A stretch of DNA of 64,000 nucleotides from Pyxidicoccus caerfyrddinensis (GCF_010894405.1 NZ_JAAIYA010000006.1:434001-498000), one strand, 5' to 3'; numbered from the stretch's first letter, positions 35,402 to 43,312 are shown. The notes: a model not told the origin generated them from the letters alone. Translations and numbers: made by a program.

Positions 35402-36205
35402 ATGACCACGGTGCGGTGTGTGATTGCCACGGAGCAGCGCCAGTTGGACGACGCGCTCCGGGTGCGCTGGGCGGTGTTCGGCACGGAAATGGGGCTGCTG
35501 GGGACGCCTCCTCCGGCGCCACGGGACGTGAGCTGCTTCGACACGTTGGAGACGACGCTCCACTTCGTCGTCTACGCCGGAGACACGGCGGTGGCGACGT
35601 CGCGGCTGCTGCTGCCGAACGCGGAGGTGGCGCGCGCTTCCGGGCAGCGGCTGGGCATCGAGCTGGAGCAGAAGCTGGACCTGCGCCAGGTGGACGCGCC
35701 GGGCATGCGGCTGGCGGAGACGACGCGCTACTGCGTGCTGCGCGGCTATCGCGGCTCGGAGGTGCTGCTGCGCCTGCAGGCGGAGATGTACCGGGAGAGC
35801 CGCAGGCGCGGGGTGACGCATTGGATTGCGTCCGCGAACACGGAGACGGACTGCGCGCAGGACGCGCTCATCGCCTTCCAGGTGGCCGCGAGGATGCGGT
35901 GCGTGAGTCCCCACTGGAAGGTGACGCCGCACGAGCCCGCCCACCCACCCGAGGTGCCCGAGGCCCCGCTCTACACACCCGAGGAACGCCTGCGCGCGTG
36001 CGAGGGCCGCTTCGACGGCCTGCGCCTGCCGCGCACGCTGTCGCTCTTCGCGAAGAAGCTGGGCGCGCGCTTCATCAGTGAGCCCCTCTACGACGCGCGC
36101 TTCCACCGGTACGCCACGCCGCTGGTCGCCGCGCTGGACGCGATTCCCGCCAGCACGCTGGCCTGGTTCGACGCGTTATCGGTGAGCGCTTCCCGCGCCG
36201 CCTGA
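35402..36205 (+). CDS. GNAT/FeeM-type N-acyltransferase
   Basis: 267 residues from the ATG at 35402, with GGGGGAAGG 5 bases upstream. Residues 1-150 follow the autoinducer-synthase-like GNAT fold shared by LuxI, FeeM and OlsB: VRWAVFGTEMG (helix with conserved Arg and Trp), ATSRLLL (strand 4), ETTRYCVLRGYRGSEVLLRLQAEMY and THWIASANTETD. The C-terminal 100 residues are less conserved, with EPLYDARFHRYATPLVAALD. Such enzymes transfer an acyl group from acyl-ACP or CoA to an amine. Amine substrate is unknown. It is followed after 69 bases by a diiron-like oxidase. Confidence 0.8.
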   Translation: MTTVRCVIATEQRQLDDALRVRWAVFGTEMGLLGTPPPAPRDVSCFDTLETTLHFVVYAGDTAVATSRLLLPNAEVARASGQRLGIELEQKLDLRQVDAPGMRLAETTRYCVLRGYRGSEVLLRLQAEMYRESRRRGVTHWIASANTETDCAQDALIAFQVAARMRCVSPHWKVTPHEPAHPPEVPEAPLYTPEERLRACEGRFDGLRLPRTLSLFAKKLGARFISEPLYDARFHRYATPLVAALDAIPASTLAWFDALSVSASRAA

Positions 36206-36237
36206 AGTTCCCACTCCACCACCACTCACTTCAACAG

Positions 36238-36260
36238 CGGGCGCGCCACGGGTGCGCCCG
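36238..36260 (+). terminator. Hairpin between acyltransferase and HDO genes
   Basis: CGGGCGC (36238-36244) and GCGCCCG (36254-36260) form a 7-bp stem with a 9-base loop, 14 bases before the next ATG. It has no U-run and may be an attenuator, a weak terminator or a leader hairpin. Confidence 0.35.
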
Positions 36261-36274
36261 GACGGGAGAAGCAC

Positions 36275-36961
36275 ATGTCGACGAAGCTCATCGTGAAGCT
36301 GGAGCAGCAGGCGAACCGCCTGGTGCGCGAGCTGGATGGCCACCCGGAAGCGCGGAGTCTCTTCGAGGGCACGGCGGACGCGGCCTCATATGCCAACTAC
36401 CTCGCGCAGTCGTACCACTACGTGCGGTGGACGGCGCCGCTGCTGGGCCTGGCGGGCCGGCGCATGCAGCGGCTGGGGCATCACCCCACGCTGGCCGCGC
36501 TGCTCGTGCAGAAGGCGAAGGAGGAGTCGGGCCACGAGCGCTGGCTGCTCTCAGACCTGCGCGCGCTGGGCTGGACGAAGGAGCGGGTGGAGGCGACGCC
36601 CGCCTGCGCGGCCGTGCGCGCGTACGTGAGCTGGAACCGCTTCACCGCGGAGGCGGGCGTGCCCACCGCGTTCCTCGGGACGGCCTACGTGCTGGAGCAC
36701 CTGTCCGTGGTGCGCGCGGGGCTGGCGGCGGAGCGCCTGGTCGCGCGCGGAGCCATCCCCGACATCCACCGCGCCGTCACCTTCCTGCGGGGCCACGCGG
36801 GCGCGGACGGGGACCACGTGGCGGAGCTGGCCAGCGTGCTGGACACCCTGCAAGACGCGGCCGAGCAGGAGGCCATCCTCCTCTCCGCCACCGCGACGCG
36901 CGCCCTCTATCCGGCCCTCTTCATCCCCGCCATGGAGGCCACCGACCACGTCGTGGGCTGA
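36275..36961 (+). CDS. Heme-oxygenase-like diiron (HDO) family protein
   Basis: 228 residues, all helical, matching the iron-containing redox enzyme / TenA-PqqC-like fold. Candidate metal ligands are E83 and H87 in KEESGHERW, E141 in YVLEHLS, and H174/D178/H181 in HAGADGDH. This spacing matches HDO enzymes (such as UndA, BesC and SznF) rather than true heme oxygenase. They use O2 for oxidative decarboxylation, N-oxygenation or desaturation of small molecules. The preceding gene is an N-acyltransferase, so the pair may make and then oxidise an acylated amine. Substrate unknown. Confidence 0.82.
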   Translation: MSTKLIVKLEQQANRLVRELDGHPEARSLFEGTADAASYANYLAQSYHYVRWTAPLLGLAGRRMQRLGHHPTLAALLVQKAKEESGHERWLLSDLRALGWTKERVEATPACAAVRAYVSWNRFTAEAGVPTAFLGTAYVLEHLSVVRAGLAAERLVARGAIPDIHRAVTFLRGHAGADGDHVAELASVLDTLQDAAEQEAILLSATATRALYPALFIPAMEATDHVVG

Positions 36962-36991
36962 CCACCGACACCCGCCCTCTCGCACTTCGAC

Positions 36992-37020
36992 TTGCGAAAG
37001 TGTCGAAAGGACACTAACAA
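36992..37020 (+). promoter_or_regulatory. Promoter of SPFH/NAD-kinase operon
   Basis: TTGCGA (36992-36997) and TAACAA (37015-37020, followed by T) are separated by exactly 17 bases. Matches are 4 of 6 and 3 of 6 to sigma-70 boxes. Two 15-bp palindromic operators overlap the spacer and the expected start point near 37027. Confidence 0.6.
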
Positions 37021-37036
37021 TGTGTCGAAGGTACAC
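37000..37036. promoter_or_regulatory. Two tandem 15-bp operators, 22 bp apart
   Basis: Operator 1 is GTGTCGAAAGGACAC (37000-37014), a perfect GTGTC/GACAC inverted repeat; operator 2 is GTGTCGAAGGTACAC (37022-37036), with GTGT/ACAC arms. Thirteen of 15 bases agree and the start-to-start distance is 22 bp, two helical turns, so one protein dimer could sit on each with both on the same face. A CACTT...AAGTG half-site pair (36983-37002) lies just upstream. A repressor of the operon is the simplest reading. Confidence 0.7.
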
Positions 37037-37056
37037 GAAGCGAGAGGGCGGGCCCA

Positions 37057-38046
37057 ATGGTCATCGGTTACATGAAGGCGGCACCGACGACGTACGTCAT
37101 GCAGTTCGAGGGGGGAAAGGTGGTCCGCGAGGGGGCGGGGCTCTCGTTCTTCTACTGGAAGCCGTCCGCGACGTTGGTGTCGGTGCCGCTGTCGAGCGCG
37201 GACGTGCCCTTCGCCTTCAACGAGGTGACGCGGGACTTCCAGGCGGTGACGCTGCAGGGGCAGCTCACGTACCGGGTGGCGGACCCGAAGCGGCTGGCGT
37301 CGCTGCTGGACTACTCGGTGGGGGTGTCCGGGCGCCACCGCTCGGACGACCCGGAGAAGCTGGCGGAGCGGCTGGTGCAGGTGGCGCAGGTGCGCGCGCG
37401 CACGGTGGTGCAGGGCATGCCGCTGCGCGAGGTGCTGGTCCACACGGACACGATTGAGGCCCAGGTGCTCGCGGCCCTCGCGGTGGCGGAGCCGGTGCGG
37501 GGGCTGGGCGTGGAGGTGATGGCCTTCTCGCTCCTGTCGGTGAAGCCGACGCCGGAGATGGCGCGGGCGCTGGAGGCGGAGGCGCGCGAGGGACTGCAGC
37601 GCACGGCGGACGAGGCCATCTACGCGCGCCGCAACGCCGCCGTGGAGCAGGAGCGCCGCATCAAGGAGAGCGAGCTGGCCACCGAGCTGGCGGTGGAGGA
37701 GCGGCAGCGCCAGATTCGCGAGGCGAAGATGGCGGCGGACATTGCCGTGGAGGAGCAGCGCGCGGCGCTGATGGAGCGCTGGAGCCAGAACGAGCGCCAG
37801 GCGGCGGATGCCCGCGCCTACTACCTGGAGAAGACGCTGGCGCCGGTGCGCGGGGTGGACTGGAAGACGCTGATGGCCACGTCGGCGGGGGGCGCGGACC
37901 CTGCGCTGAACATCGCGCTCGCCTTCCGGGAGATGGGGGAGAACGCGCAGCGCATCGGCGAGCTCAACGTGTCGCCGGACCTGCTGAGCTCGCTGATGGG
38001 CGCGCCGGGCAGCGGAGCCAGGCCCACCGGGCCCCGCAATCGCTGA
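37057..38046 (+). CDS. SPFH-domain protein
   Basis: 329 residues. The SPFH (band 7) domain spans residues about 10-175, with AAPTTYVMQFEGGKVVREGAG, VTLQGQLTYRVADPKRLASLLDY and VLVHTDTIEAQVLAALAV. Residues 175-265 form a Glu/Ala/Arg coiled coil (ALEAEAREGLQRTADEAIYARRNAAVEQER and on). The C-terminus has a short NIALAFREMGENAQRIGELNVSPDLL. There is no N-terminal membrane helix, so unlike flotillin it may attach peripherally or form a soluble ring. It begins the two-gene operon with the NAD-kinase-fold protein 18 bases downstream, under an elaborate operator. The role is probably stress or membrane-linked, but not known. Confidence 0.9.
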   Translation: MVIGYMKAAPTTYVMQFEGGKVVREGAGLSFFYWKPSATLVSVPLSSADVPFAFNEVTRDFQAVTLQGQLTYRVADPKRLASLLDYSVGVSGRHRSDDPEKLAERLVQVAQVRARTVVQGMPLREVLVHTDTIEAQVLAALAVAEPVRGLGVEVMAFSLLSVKPTPEMARALEAEAREGLQRTADEAIYARRNAAVEQERRIKESELATELAVEERQRQIREAKMAADIAVEEQRAALMERWSQNERQAADARAYYLEKTLAPVRGVDWKTLMATSAGGADPALNIALAFREMGENAQRIGELNVSPDLLSSLMGAPGSGARPTGPRNR

Positions 38047-38064
38047 CCGGAAGAGAGGGCGGCC

Positions 38065-38985
38065 ATGTACGAGAAAATCGTCCTCGTCACCCGCCGCACG
38101 CGGCTGGCGGGCCTGGTGGAGCGCTTCAACACGAAGAAGCAGGCGAAGTTCTACGTGGAGCACGCGGGGCAGGACTTCGAGGAGTTCTCCCGCGAGGACG
38201 AGTCCTACCGCCGCGCGGTGGACGCGCTGCGCGACACGCTGGGCCTGGGGCTGCCGGTGCAGCAGGTGGACCGGAGCCTGGTGCCCACCTTCCTCTTCAC
38301 GGGGAAGGAGGTGGTGGTCGTCGCCGGGCAGGACGGGCTGGTGGCGAACGTGGCGAAGTACGTGGGGGAGCAGCCGCTGGTGGGCGTGAATCCGGACCCG
38401 GAGCGCTTCGACGGCGTGCTGCTGCCCTACCGCGTGGAGGGGGCGCGGGGCGCGGTGCGCAAGGTGCTGGAGGGGAAGGCGGGCTTCCGGCAGGTGACGC
38501 TGGCGGAGGCGCAGCTGGAGGACGGGCAGCGGCTGCTCGCCTTCAATGACTTGTTCATCGGCGCGAAGTCGCACGTGTCGGCGCGCTACCGGCTGCGCTA
38601 CGGGGACACGGAGGAGTCGCAGTCGTCCAGCGGGGTGCTGGTGTCCACGGGGGCGGGCTCCAGCGGGTGGCTGTCGTCGGTCTTCACGCTGGCGCGGAGC
38701 CTGACGCAGCAGACGGGTGGGGTGCCGGGGCAGCCGTGGAAGCTGGCGTGGGAGGACCCGAAGCTGGCCTTCGTGGTGCGAGAGCCCTTCATCAGCCGCC
38801 ACTCGGCCGCGGACGTGGTGGGCGGCTTCGTGACGGCGGAGCGCGAGCTGGTGCTGGAGTCGCGGATGGCGTCGGGGGGCGTCATCTTCAGCGACGGCGT
38901 GGAGGAGGACTTCCTCAAGTTCGGCGCTGGCGCCACCGCGCGCATCCGTCCGGCGAAGCAGCGCGCGCGCCTCGTGGTGGGCTGA
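38065..38985 (+). CDS. NAD-kinase-fold protein linked to SPFH gene
   Basis: 306 residues. The NAD kinase plan is recognisable but altered: the GGDGT motif is AGQDGL in VVVVAGQDGLVANVAKYV, the NE motif is shifted to NDLFIGAKSHVSARY, and the nucleotide-binding strand is SSGVLVSTGAGSSGW, which replaces DGxxxSTPTGSTAY. The N-terminal 80 residues (MYEKIVLVTRRTRLAGLVERF) include KQAKFYVEHAG, a helical feature of this subfamily. It may be a kinase of a different substrate (for example a sphingoid/diacylglycerol-like or nucleotide sensor), not the housekeeping NadK. Co-transcribed with SPFH; probably a stress or defence module. Confidence 0.85.
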   Translation: MYEKIVLVTRRTRLAGLVERFNTKKQAKFYVEHAGQDFEEFSREDESYRRAVDALRDTLGLGLPVQQVDRSLVPTFLFTGKEVVVVAGQDGLVANVAKYVGEQPLVGVNPDPERFDGVLLPYRVEGARGAVRKVLEGKAGFRQVTLAEAQLEDGQRLLAFNDLFIGAKSHVSARYRLRYGDTEESQSSSGVLVSTGAGSSGWLSSVFTLARSLTQQTGGVPGQPWKLAWEDPKLAFVVREPFISRHSAADVVGGFVTAERELVLESRMASGGVIFSDGVEEDFLKFGAGATARIRPAKQRARLVVG

Positions 38986-39018
38986 CGCGCGCGCGGCCTG
39001 TCTGGCTTTGGCGCTCGC

Positions 39019-39585
39019 TCAGGGGGCGAGGACGGACGTCTCCACCTCGGGGCACTTCACCGGCAGCTCGCGGAACCCGTCCAGCGTGTGCGGCACTTCC
39101 GCCTGCTGCGTGGCTACATCCATCAGCCGGCCACGGAAGGCGATGCGGTAGCGGCCCGGCTGCGTGAAGTCATACGCGAGCGCGACATTCACGCGGCCCT
39201 CCACGGAGGCCCCCGGCGCCACGGCGACGTAGTCATCCGCGCCCGGGTTGCCGCGCTTCAGCATGGGCCCCGCGTAGGACAACTCCGTGCCGTCACGCGT
39301 AATCTGGAAGATGTCGTTGAGCAGCCCCTCCAGCGGCGTGTGCCAGTCGAGCACGTACAGCGGCTTCGCAGTGGGGTTGGTCAGCCGGAAGACCACCTCC
39401 ACCGGCTCGCCCGCCTTCACCGTCTTGGGGGCGCTCAGTGCACACTCCAGCGTCGTCGCCATGGCGGACTCCTCCTGCCTTGCCGCAGCTGGCGGCGGTG
39501 TTCCCTCGGAAGAACGTGACGCGCATGCGCCACCCATGACTCCCAGGCACAGCAGCGTGACGCGACCCAGCTTTCCACGTGTCAT
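39019..39585 (-). CDS. Lipoprotein sharing the N-terminal domain of the M35 protease
   Basis: 188 residues from the ATG at 39585; the open frame extends back through a terminator, so the upstream start is rejected. LLCLGVMGGAC is a lipobox. The domain at residues 45-155 matches the N-terminal domain of the neighbouring M35 enzyme: TNPTAKPLYVLDWHTPLEGL here and MTNVSSRAVRLLKWNTPVDGL there, followed by APG(A/E)SV and F/YD-x-T/S-x-x-G-x-Y strands. There is no catalytic motif. It may be a propeptide-like chaperone or inhibitor in trans. A terminator separates it from the M35 gene, so it may be read from its own promoter. Confidence 0.85.
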   Translation of the reverse strand: MTRGKLGRVTLLCLGVMGGACASRSSEGTPPPAAARQEESAMATTLECALSAPKTVKAGEPVEVVFRLTNPTAKPLYVLDWHTPLEGLLNDIFQITRDGTELSYAGPMLKRGNPGADDYVAVAPGASVEGRVNVALAYDFTQPGRYRIAFRGRLMDVATQQAEVPHTLDGFRELPVKCPEVETSVLAP

Positions 39586-39608
39586 CAGAATGGGGCTCCC
39601 GGCTCCGT

Positions 39609-39640
39609 AAAAAAAGAAACGGGGGCGTCGCCGCCCCCGT
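39609..39640 (-). terminator. Rho-independent terminator after M35 gene
   Basis: On the minus strand the perfect 9-bp stem ACGGGGGCG/CGCCCCCGT (39640-39632 and 39627-39619) with a 4-base loop is followed by TTTCTTTTTTT. It ends the M35 transcript before the lipoprotein gene. Confidence 0.9.
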
Positions 39641-39671
39641 CCCGACTTCACATCATGTCACCGCGCCGCGA

Positions 39672-40766
39672 TTACGGCAGCGACGGCGTGTTCTCGGCGA
39701 AGTACTCGTGGCTGTCCGCGTTGTCGCGGGCGTTGGTGGGGCTGGACTTCGCCAGGTTCTTGGCGGCGGTCTGGCCGTAGGCGTGGTCGTCCGTGTCCGC
39801 CACCACCGTGAAGTGGCTCATCTCGTGGATGAGCGTGCCGGCCTTGGAGTCCGTGCCCGTGTTCGGCGCGCTCCAGAACGCGTTGCACACGTAGATGCGG
39901 TACGGCGAGTTCTTGTACACGTACGCGTAGGCGCTGTCCGTGCAGCCGCAGTCGACGATGACGGACTTGGTGTCGAAGGCGCTCTTGATGGACGTGAAGT
40001 GCGTCTTGATGGTGCTCCAGCCCGAGCTGCTGTAGGTGCCGAACCAGGTGGTGTAGCGCGTGGTGGCGCTGGGCGTGCCGCCCAGGTAGGTCACCGCGCT
40101 GTTCGCGTAGGTCTTCGCGGAGTTGAACGCCGTGGTGACGGACGTCACGCGGCTGCTGGTGCAGTTCGCCGTGGACAGCGCCATGGCGTTGACGGTGCCC
40201 GGGGCGGCCTCGGCCTCGGGGCTGACGAAGGGACGGCCCTCGATGAACACCGTCAGGCTGTTGGAGCTCAGCTCCGACACGCCGTCGTGCGCCGCGGAGG
40301 CGAAGCTGATGTCGTAGGTGCCCGTCTTGGACAGGTCATAGACGGACGCCAGGTCCACCTTGCTCGACACGCTCTCGCCCGGCGCCAGGTTCAGGTAGTC
40401 CGTCGCCTGCGGCGCGGCCCACTTGTAGTGACGGCCGTTGTACTCCGCCGAGATGCCGTTGGCGGTGACCTTGAAGAGGTCCTCCTTCAGCCCATCCACC
40501 GGCGTGTTCCACTTGAGCAGGCGCACGGCGCGCGACGAGACGTTCGTCATCGTCACGGAGACGAGCACGTTGTCGCGCGCGGCCAGGGACGACTTCTCCA
40601 CGGACAGCTTCACGGCCACATCGCCCGCGACCGCGTCCTGCACGGTCTCGTTCGACTCGAGCGCGTCACCGGCACGCTCATCCGGCGCTCCGCAAGCACC
40701 CAGCAGGGAAACGCTGGCAACAGCACCCATCCACCAATTGAGGCGACCGCGGGGGTTCAGGCTCAT
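39672..40766 (-). CDS. M35-family metalloendopeptidase (lipoprotein)
   Basis: 364 residues. MSLNPRGRLNWWMGAVASVSLLGAC is a lipoprotein signal. Residues about 50-165 form the beta-sandwich N-terminal domain. The catalytic domain begins near 190 and has zinc motif HEMSH in GTLIHEMSHF and the third ligand in DTDDHAYG (the aspzincin GTxxDxxYG pattern). Four cysteines (CGC, VDCGC, C near NCTSSR, VCNAFW) probably form disulfides. M35 enzymes of this type are peptidyl-Lys endopeptidases such as those secreted by fungi and Aeromonas. Likely used in extracellular or predatory protein digestion. Confidence 0.93.
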   Translation of the reverse strand: MSLNPRGRLNWWMGAVASVSLLGACGAPDERAGDALESNETVQDAVAGDVAVKLSVEKSSLAARDNVLVSVTMTNVSSRAVRLLKWNTPVDGLKEDLFKVTANGISAEYNGRHYKWAAPQATDYLNLAPGESVSSKVDLASVYDLSKTGTYDISFASAAHDGVSELSSNSLTVFIEGRPFVSPEAEAAPGTVNAMALSTANCTSSRVTSVTTAFNSAKTYANSAVTYLGGTPSATTRYTTWFGTYSSSGWSTIKTHFTSIKSAFDTKSVIVDCGCTDSAYAYVYKNSPYRIYVCNAFWSAPNTGTDSKAGTLIHEMSHFTVVADTDDHAYGQTAAKNLAKSSPTNARDNADSHEYFAENTPSLP

Positions 40767-40928
40767 TTCGGGGACTTCCTTTCAGCTCGGGGGGGAACTC
40801 AGCGGCAGCGCGGCGGCGTCATCGGCAAATGCCTGCCTGTCGCGCTATTCCGTTTATATCGAGCTGAAACCAGTCCCGTCCAGGGTCAACATGTTACGTG
40901 ATGTTACGGGCACTGCTGACGCAGGTGG

Positions 40929-41042
40929 CTACGGGTGTGCATAGGTGACGACCATCATCACCAGCACGAACAGCTGCAGCGCCATCAGCGGGCTGACGGC
41001 GAGGACGACGACGTCGAAGAAGCTCTCGTCTTGGGTCTTCAT
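40929..41042 (-). CDS. 37-residue single-helix membrane protein
   Basis: A short frame from ATG 41042 with GGGAGAG 8-10 bases upstream encodes MKTQDESFFDVVVLAVSPLMALQ and a continuing hydrophobic run to VTYAHP. It is one predicted membrane helix with an acidic N-terminus. It lies in a gap between the M35 gene and the peroxiredoxin gene. Small membrane proteins of this kind often modulate a larger protein; no partner is evident. Confidence 0.5.
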   Translation of the reverse strand: MKTQDESFFDVVVLAVSPLMALQLFVLVMMVVTYAHP

Positions 41043-41363
41043 GGCCTTGCTCTCCCTGCCTCGCGTGTGTCGCGTGGCACCCATCGCTTGAGCAAGGCAT
41101 GGGCCAGCGCGTGGAACACGCGGCGCGGCGCGCAGGAAGTGAAGCACTACGCGGGGTTGCGTCTGGGGCGCCGCCCTCCGGGCGAGGTTTCGACGCGCGT
41201 GCGGGACAGTTTGTCCGCGGTGCGTGTTCGCGCGTGGGACGCGGGCGTGCGGCTGCGGCATTGCGGTTCTCGGAGTGGCCTCGAGGTCGCGTTGGACCTC
41301 TGGACCGCGCGCCATGCTGTCCCCTCCGGGCCCGCCTGTGCCGGGCCCGGTGCCGCGGGGCGC

Positions 41364-41873
41364 CTACTTCGCGGCGGACGTGCCCGTCGCCGCCTCACCC
41401 TCGTGGGCGAGCGTGCGCACCAGCTCCAGCGCACGCCGCACGTGCTCGCCCACGCGCAGCTGCGACTCGAACGCCTGTCGGATGACGCCCTTGCGGTCCA
41501 CCACGAAGGTGACGCGTCCGGGGATGAGCCCCAGCAGGGAAGGGGGCACGCCGAACGCGTCACGCGCCTCACCGCCCGCGTCGCTCAGCAACACGAAGGG
41601 CAGCCGGTGCTTCGTGGCGAAGCCCTCGTGCGACGTCACCGAGTCGCCGCTGATGCCCACCACTTCCGCGCCCGCGGCCACGAAGTCCTCGTACTGGTCC
41701 CTCAGGCTGCACGCCTGCACGGTGCAGCCCGGCGAGTCATCCTTCGGGTAGAAGTAGACGACGAGCACCTTCTGCCCCACCAGGTCGCGCAGCCGCACCG
41801 GGCGGTCTCCCGCGCCCTTCAGCGTGACATCAGGGACCGCATCGCCTTCCTTCAGCAGCTTCGACCGCGCCAT
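41364..41873 (-). CDS. bcp: Thioredoxin-dependent peroxiredoxin (BCP/PrxQ)
   Basis: 169 residues, no signal peptide. The active site is YPKDDSPGCTVQACSLRD, with peroxidatic C50 and resolving C55, the atypical five-residue spacing of BCP/PrxQ enzymes. RVTFVVDRKGVIR and the end helix complete the family plan. It reduces hydroperoxides in the cytoplasm using thioredoxin. It is monocistronic. Confidence 0.95.
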   Translation of the reverse strand: MARSKLLKEGDAVPDVTLKGAGDRPVRLRDLVGQKVLVVYFYPKDDSPGCTVQACSLRDQYEDFVAAGAEVVGISGDSVTSHEGFATKHRLPFVLLSDAGGEARDAFGVPPSLLGLIPGRVTFVVDRKGVIRQAFESQLRVGEHVRRALELVRTLAHEGEAATGTSAAK

Positions 41874-42366
41874 GACGCCTCCATCCGCCCCGGGACGTCA
41901 CACCGGCGCGTGCGATTCGCTGGATGCTGAGGATTGACTCACATGTCAATTCATTCACGCGGCCCTGCCTCGGGCCCGGAAGGCGGCGCCTGGCCCTCGC
42001 GGGCCATGGGTCATGCGTGTCCCCTCTATCGTTCCAGTCCCGACTCGTTTAATAGGGCGCCTGCTTCCTTGCTGTACGGGCGGTGGGACGGGGTGTGCGA
42101 GGTAAAGGCGACGGCGCGCATCGCGCATGTCACCGTGGCATCCGATAAGGTGTGGGGGGAACGAAGTCGCTCCCCCGTCCGGCAGGCGACAGCCCTGCAC
42201 GCGGCCGGAACCGAAATTTCGGGCATGGGAGCCACTGTCGTCTTACCTTTCGACACAGGAAGTGGGAGCGTGGGTCTGGGGTTCAGGGCGGAAACTTTCG
42301 CCGGAGTTGCGCAACGCGGCGTTCAGGCGTAGACCGCAAACTTCGGGGGGTTGGTCAGGAGCGGAC
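41874..42366. other. Upstream region of PTS operon
   Basis: About 490 bases without a convincing gene. The clearest element is the 12-bp perfect palindrome CCGAAATTTCGG at 42211-42222, an AT-centred site in GC-rich DNA about 145 bases before the IIA start, a possible operator. No sigma-54 GG-N10-GC pair was convincing. An open frame runs in from 42127 but lacks a ribosome site. Confidence 0.4.
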
Positions 42367-42789
42367 ATGGTCGGCCTCGTCGTCGCATCGCACGGGCGTC
42401 TAGCGGAGGAGCTGGTCTCCACCGCGGAGCAGATCGTGGGAAAGCTTCCCGCGGTGGCAACCTGCAACATCGAGCCGGGGACTCCCGTCGAGGAGCTCCG
42501 CGCGAAGATGAAGCAGGCGGTGGCCCGCGTGGATGAGGGGGAAGGTGTCATCATCCTGGCGGACCTGTTCGGCGGCACTCCGTGCAAGGAGTCGCTGATG
42601 ATGTGTCAGCGGATGAACCTGGAGGTCCTCGCTGGCGTCAACCTGCCCATGCTTCTCAAGGCGAACTCGCTCCGCAACGAGCAGCTGTCGCTTCCGGAGA
42701 TGGCCAACCAGCTGGCTTCCCATGGCCAGCGCAACATCACCTGCGCATCCGCCCTGCTTCGCGAGGCCCAGCAGCAGCCGCGAACTTGA
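42367..42789 (+). CDS. PTS mannose-family EIIA
   Basis: 140 residues from the ATG at 42367, with AGGAG 7 bases upstream. The N-terminal strand and active histidine are MVGLVVASHGRLAEEL (H9). DLFGGTPCKESL follows, a hallmark of mannose-type IIA. It carries phosphate from HPr to IIB. It is the first gene of a complete six-gene PTS operon. Single-domain rather than fused to IIB as in E. coli ManX. Confidence 0.93.
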   Translation: MVGLVVASHGRLAEELVSTAEQIVGKLPAVATCNIEPGTPVEELRAKMKQAVARVDEGEGVIILADLFGGTPCKESLMMCQRMNLEVLAGVNLPMLLKANSLRNEQLSLPEMANQLASHGQRNITCASALLREAQQQPRT

Positions 42790-42822
42790 CGGACCCGCGC
42801 GGGTCGGCGATTCGAGACTGCC

Positions 42823-43308
42823 GTGATCACCCTGGTCCGCGTCGACAACCGCCTCATCCATGGTCAGGTCGTCGAGGCCTGGCTGCCCTTCCTGAAGGTC
42901 TCCCGGGTCGTCGTCGCGGATGACGAGGCTGCGTCCAGCCCCCTCATCCGGGCGGCCATGGCCCTGGCCGTCCAGAGCGCCATCGAGGTGCAGATCCTCC
43001 CGCTCGCCCAGGTGGACTTCGCCGCCCTCTCCAAGGACGGGGTGCGCACCCTGGTGCTCCTGCGCGACGTGGCGGCCGTGCCCTTCGCCTTTGCCCACGG
43101 CCTGTCCATGGACGAGCTGAACCTGGGCAACGTGCACTTCGGCACCGGGCGCCGGCAGGTGTCCCCGTCCGTCTTCCTGGCGGAGGCGGAGCTGAAGACG
43201 CTCCAGCAGATGTCCGAGCAGGGCGTGCGCGTGGAGGCCCGCGCGGTACCCTCGGAGAGGCCCGTGGAATTGCTGGACCTCACCGACCGGTGGGCGAAGG
43301 CCGGGTGA
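42823..43308 (+). CDS. PTS mannose-family EIIB
   Basis: 161 residues from a GTG at 42823 (MITLVRVDNRLIHGQVVEAW). The phospho-accepting histidine is H14 in RLIHGQV, the family signature. LSMDELNLGNVHFG is the second conserved block. It passes phosphate to the sugar bound by IIC/IID. The ribosome site is weak, so translation may depend on the preceding gene 33 bases upstream. Confidence 0.93.
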   Translation: MITLVRVDNRLIHGQVVEAWLPFLKVSRVVVADDEAASSPLIRAAMALAVQSAIEVQILPLAQVDFAALSKDGVRTLVLLRDVAAVPFAFAHGLSMDELNLGNVHFGTGRRQVSPSVFLAEAELKTLQQMSEQGVRVEARAVPSERPVELLDLTDRWAKAG

Positions 43309-43312
43309 GCGC

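Larger units (their letters stand above)
36971..37052. repeat. 13-bp inverted repeat around promoter
   Basis: CCCGCCCTCTCGC (36971-36983) is the exact complement of GCGAGAGGGCGGG (37040-37052). The arms bracket the promoter and both operators. The right arm supplies the GAGGG ribosome site of the SPFH gene. Confidence 0.65.

Noticed and set aside
38065..38985. Housekeeping NAD kinase NadK
   Set aside because: The GGDGT and TPTGSTAY motifs are both altered and the gene is linked to SPFH, so a specialised role is more likely.
39586..39651. Upstream start of the M35-linked lipoprotein
   Set aside because: It would translate through the U-tract of the terminator; the start at 39585 gives a clean lipoprotein signal.
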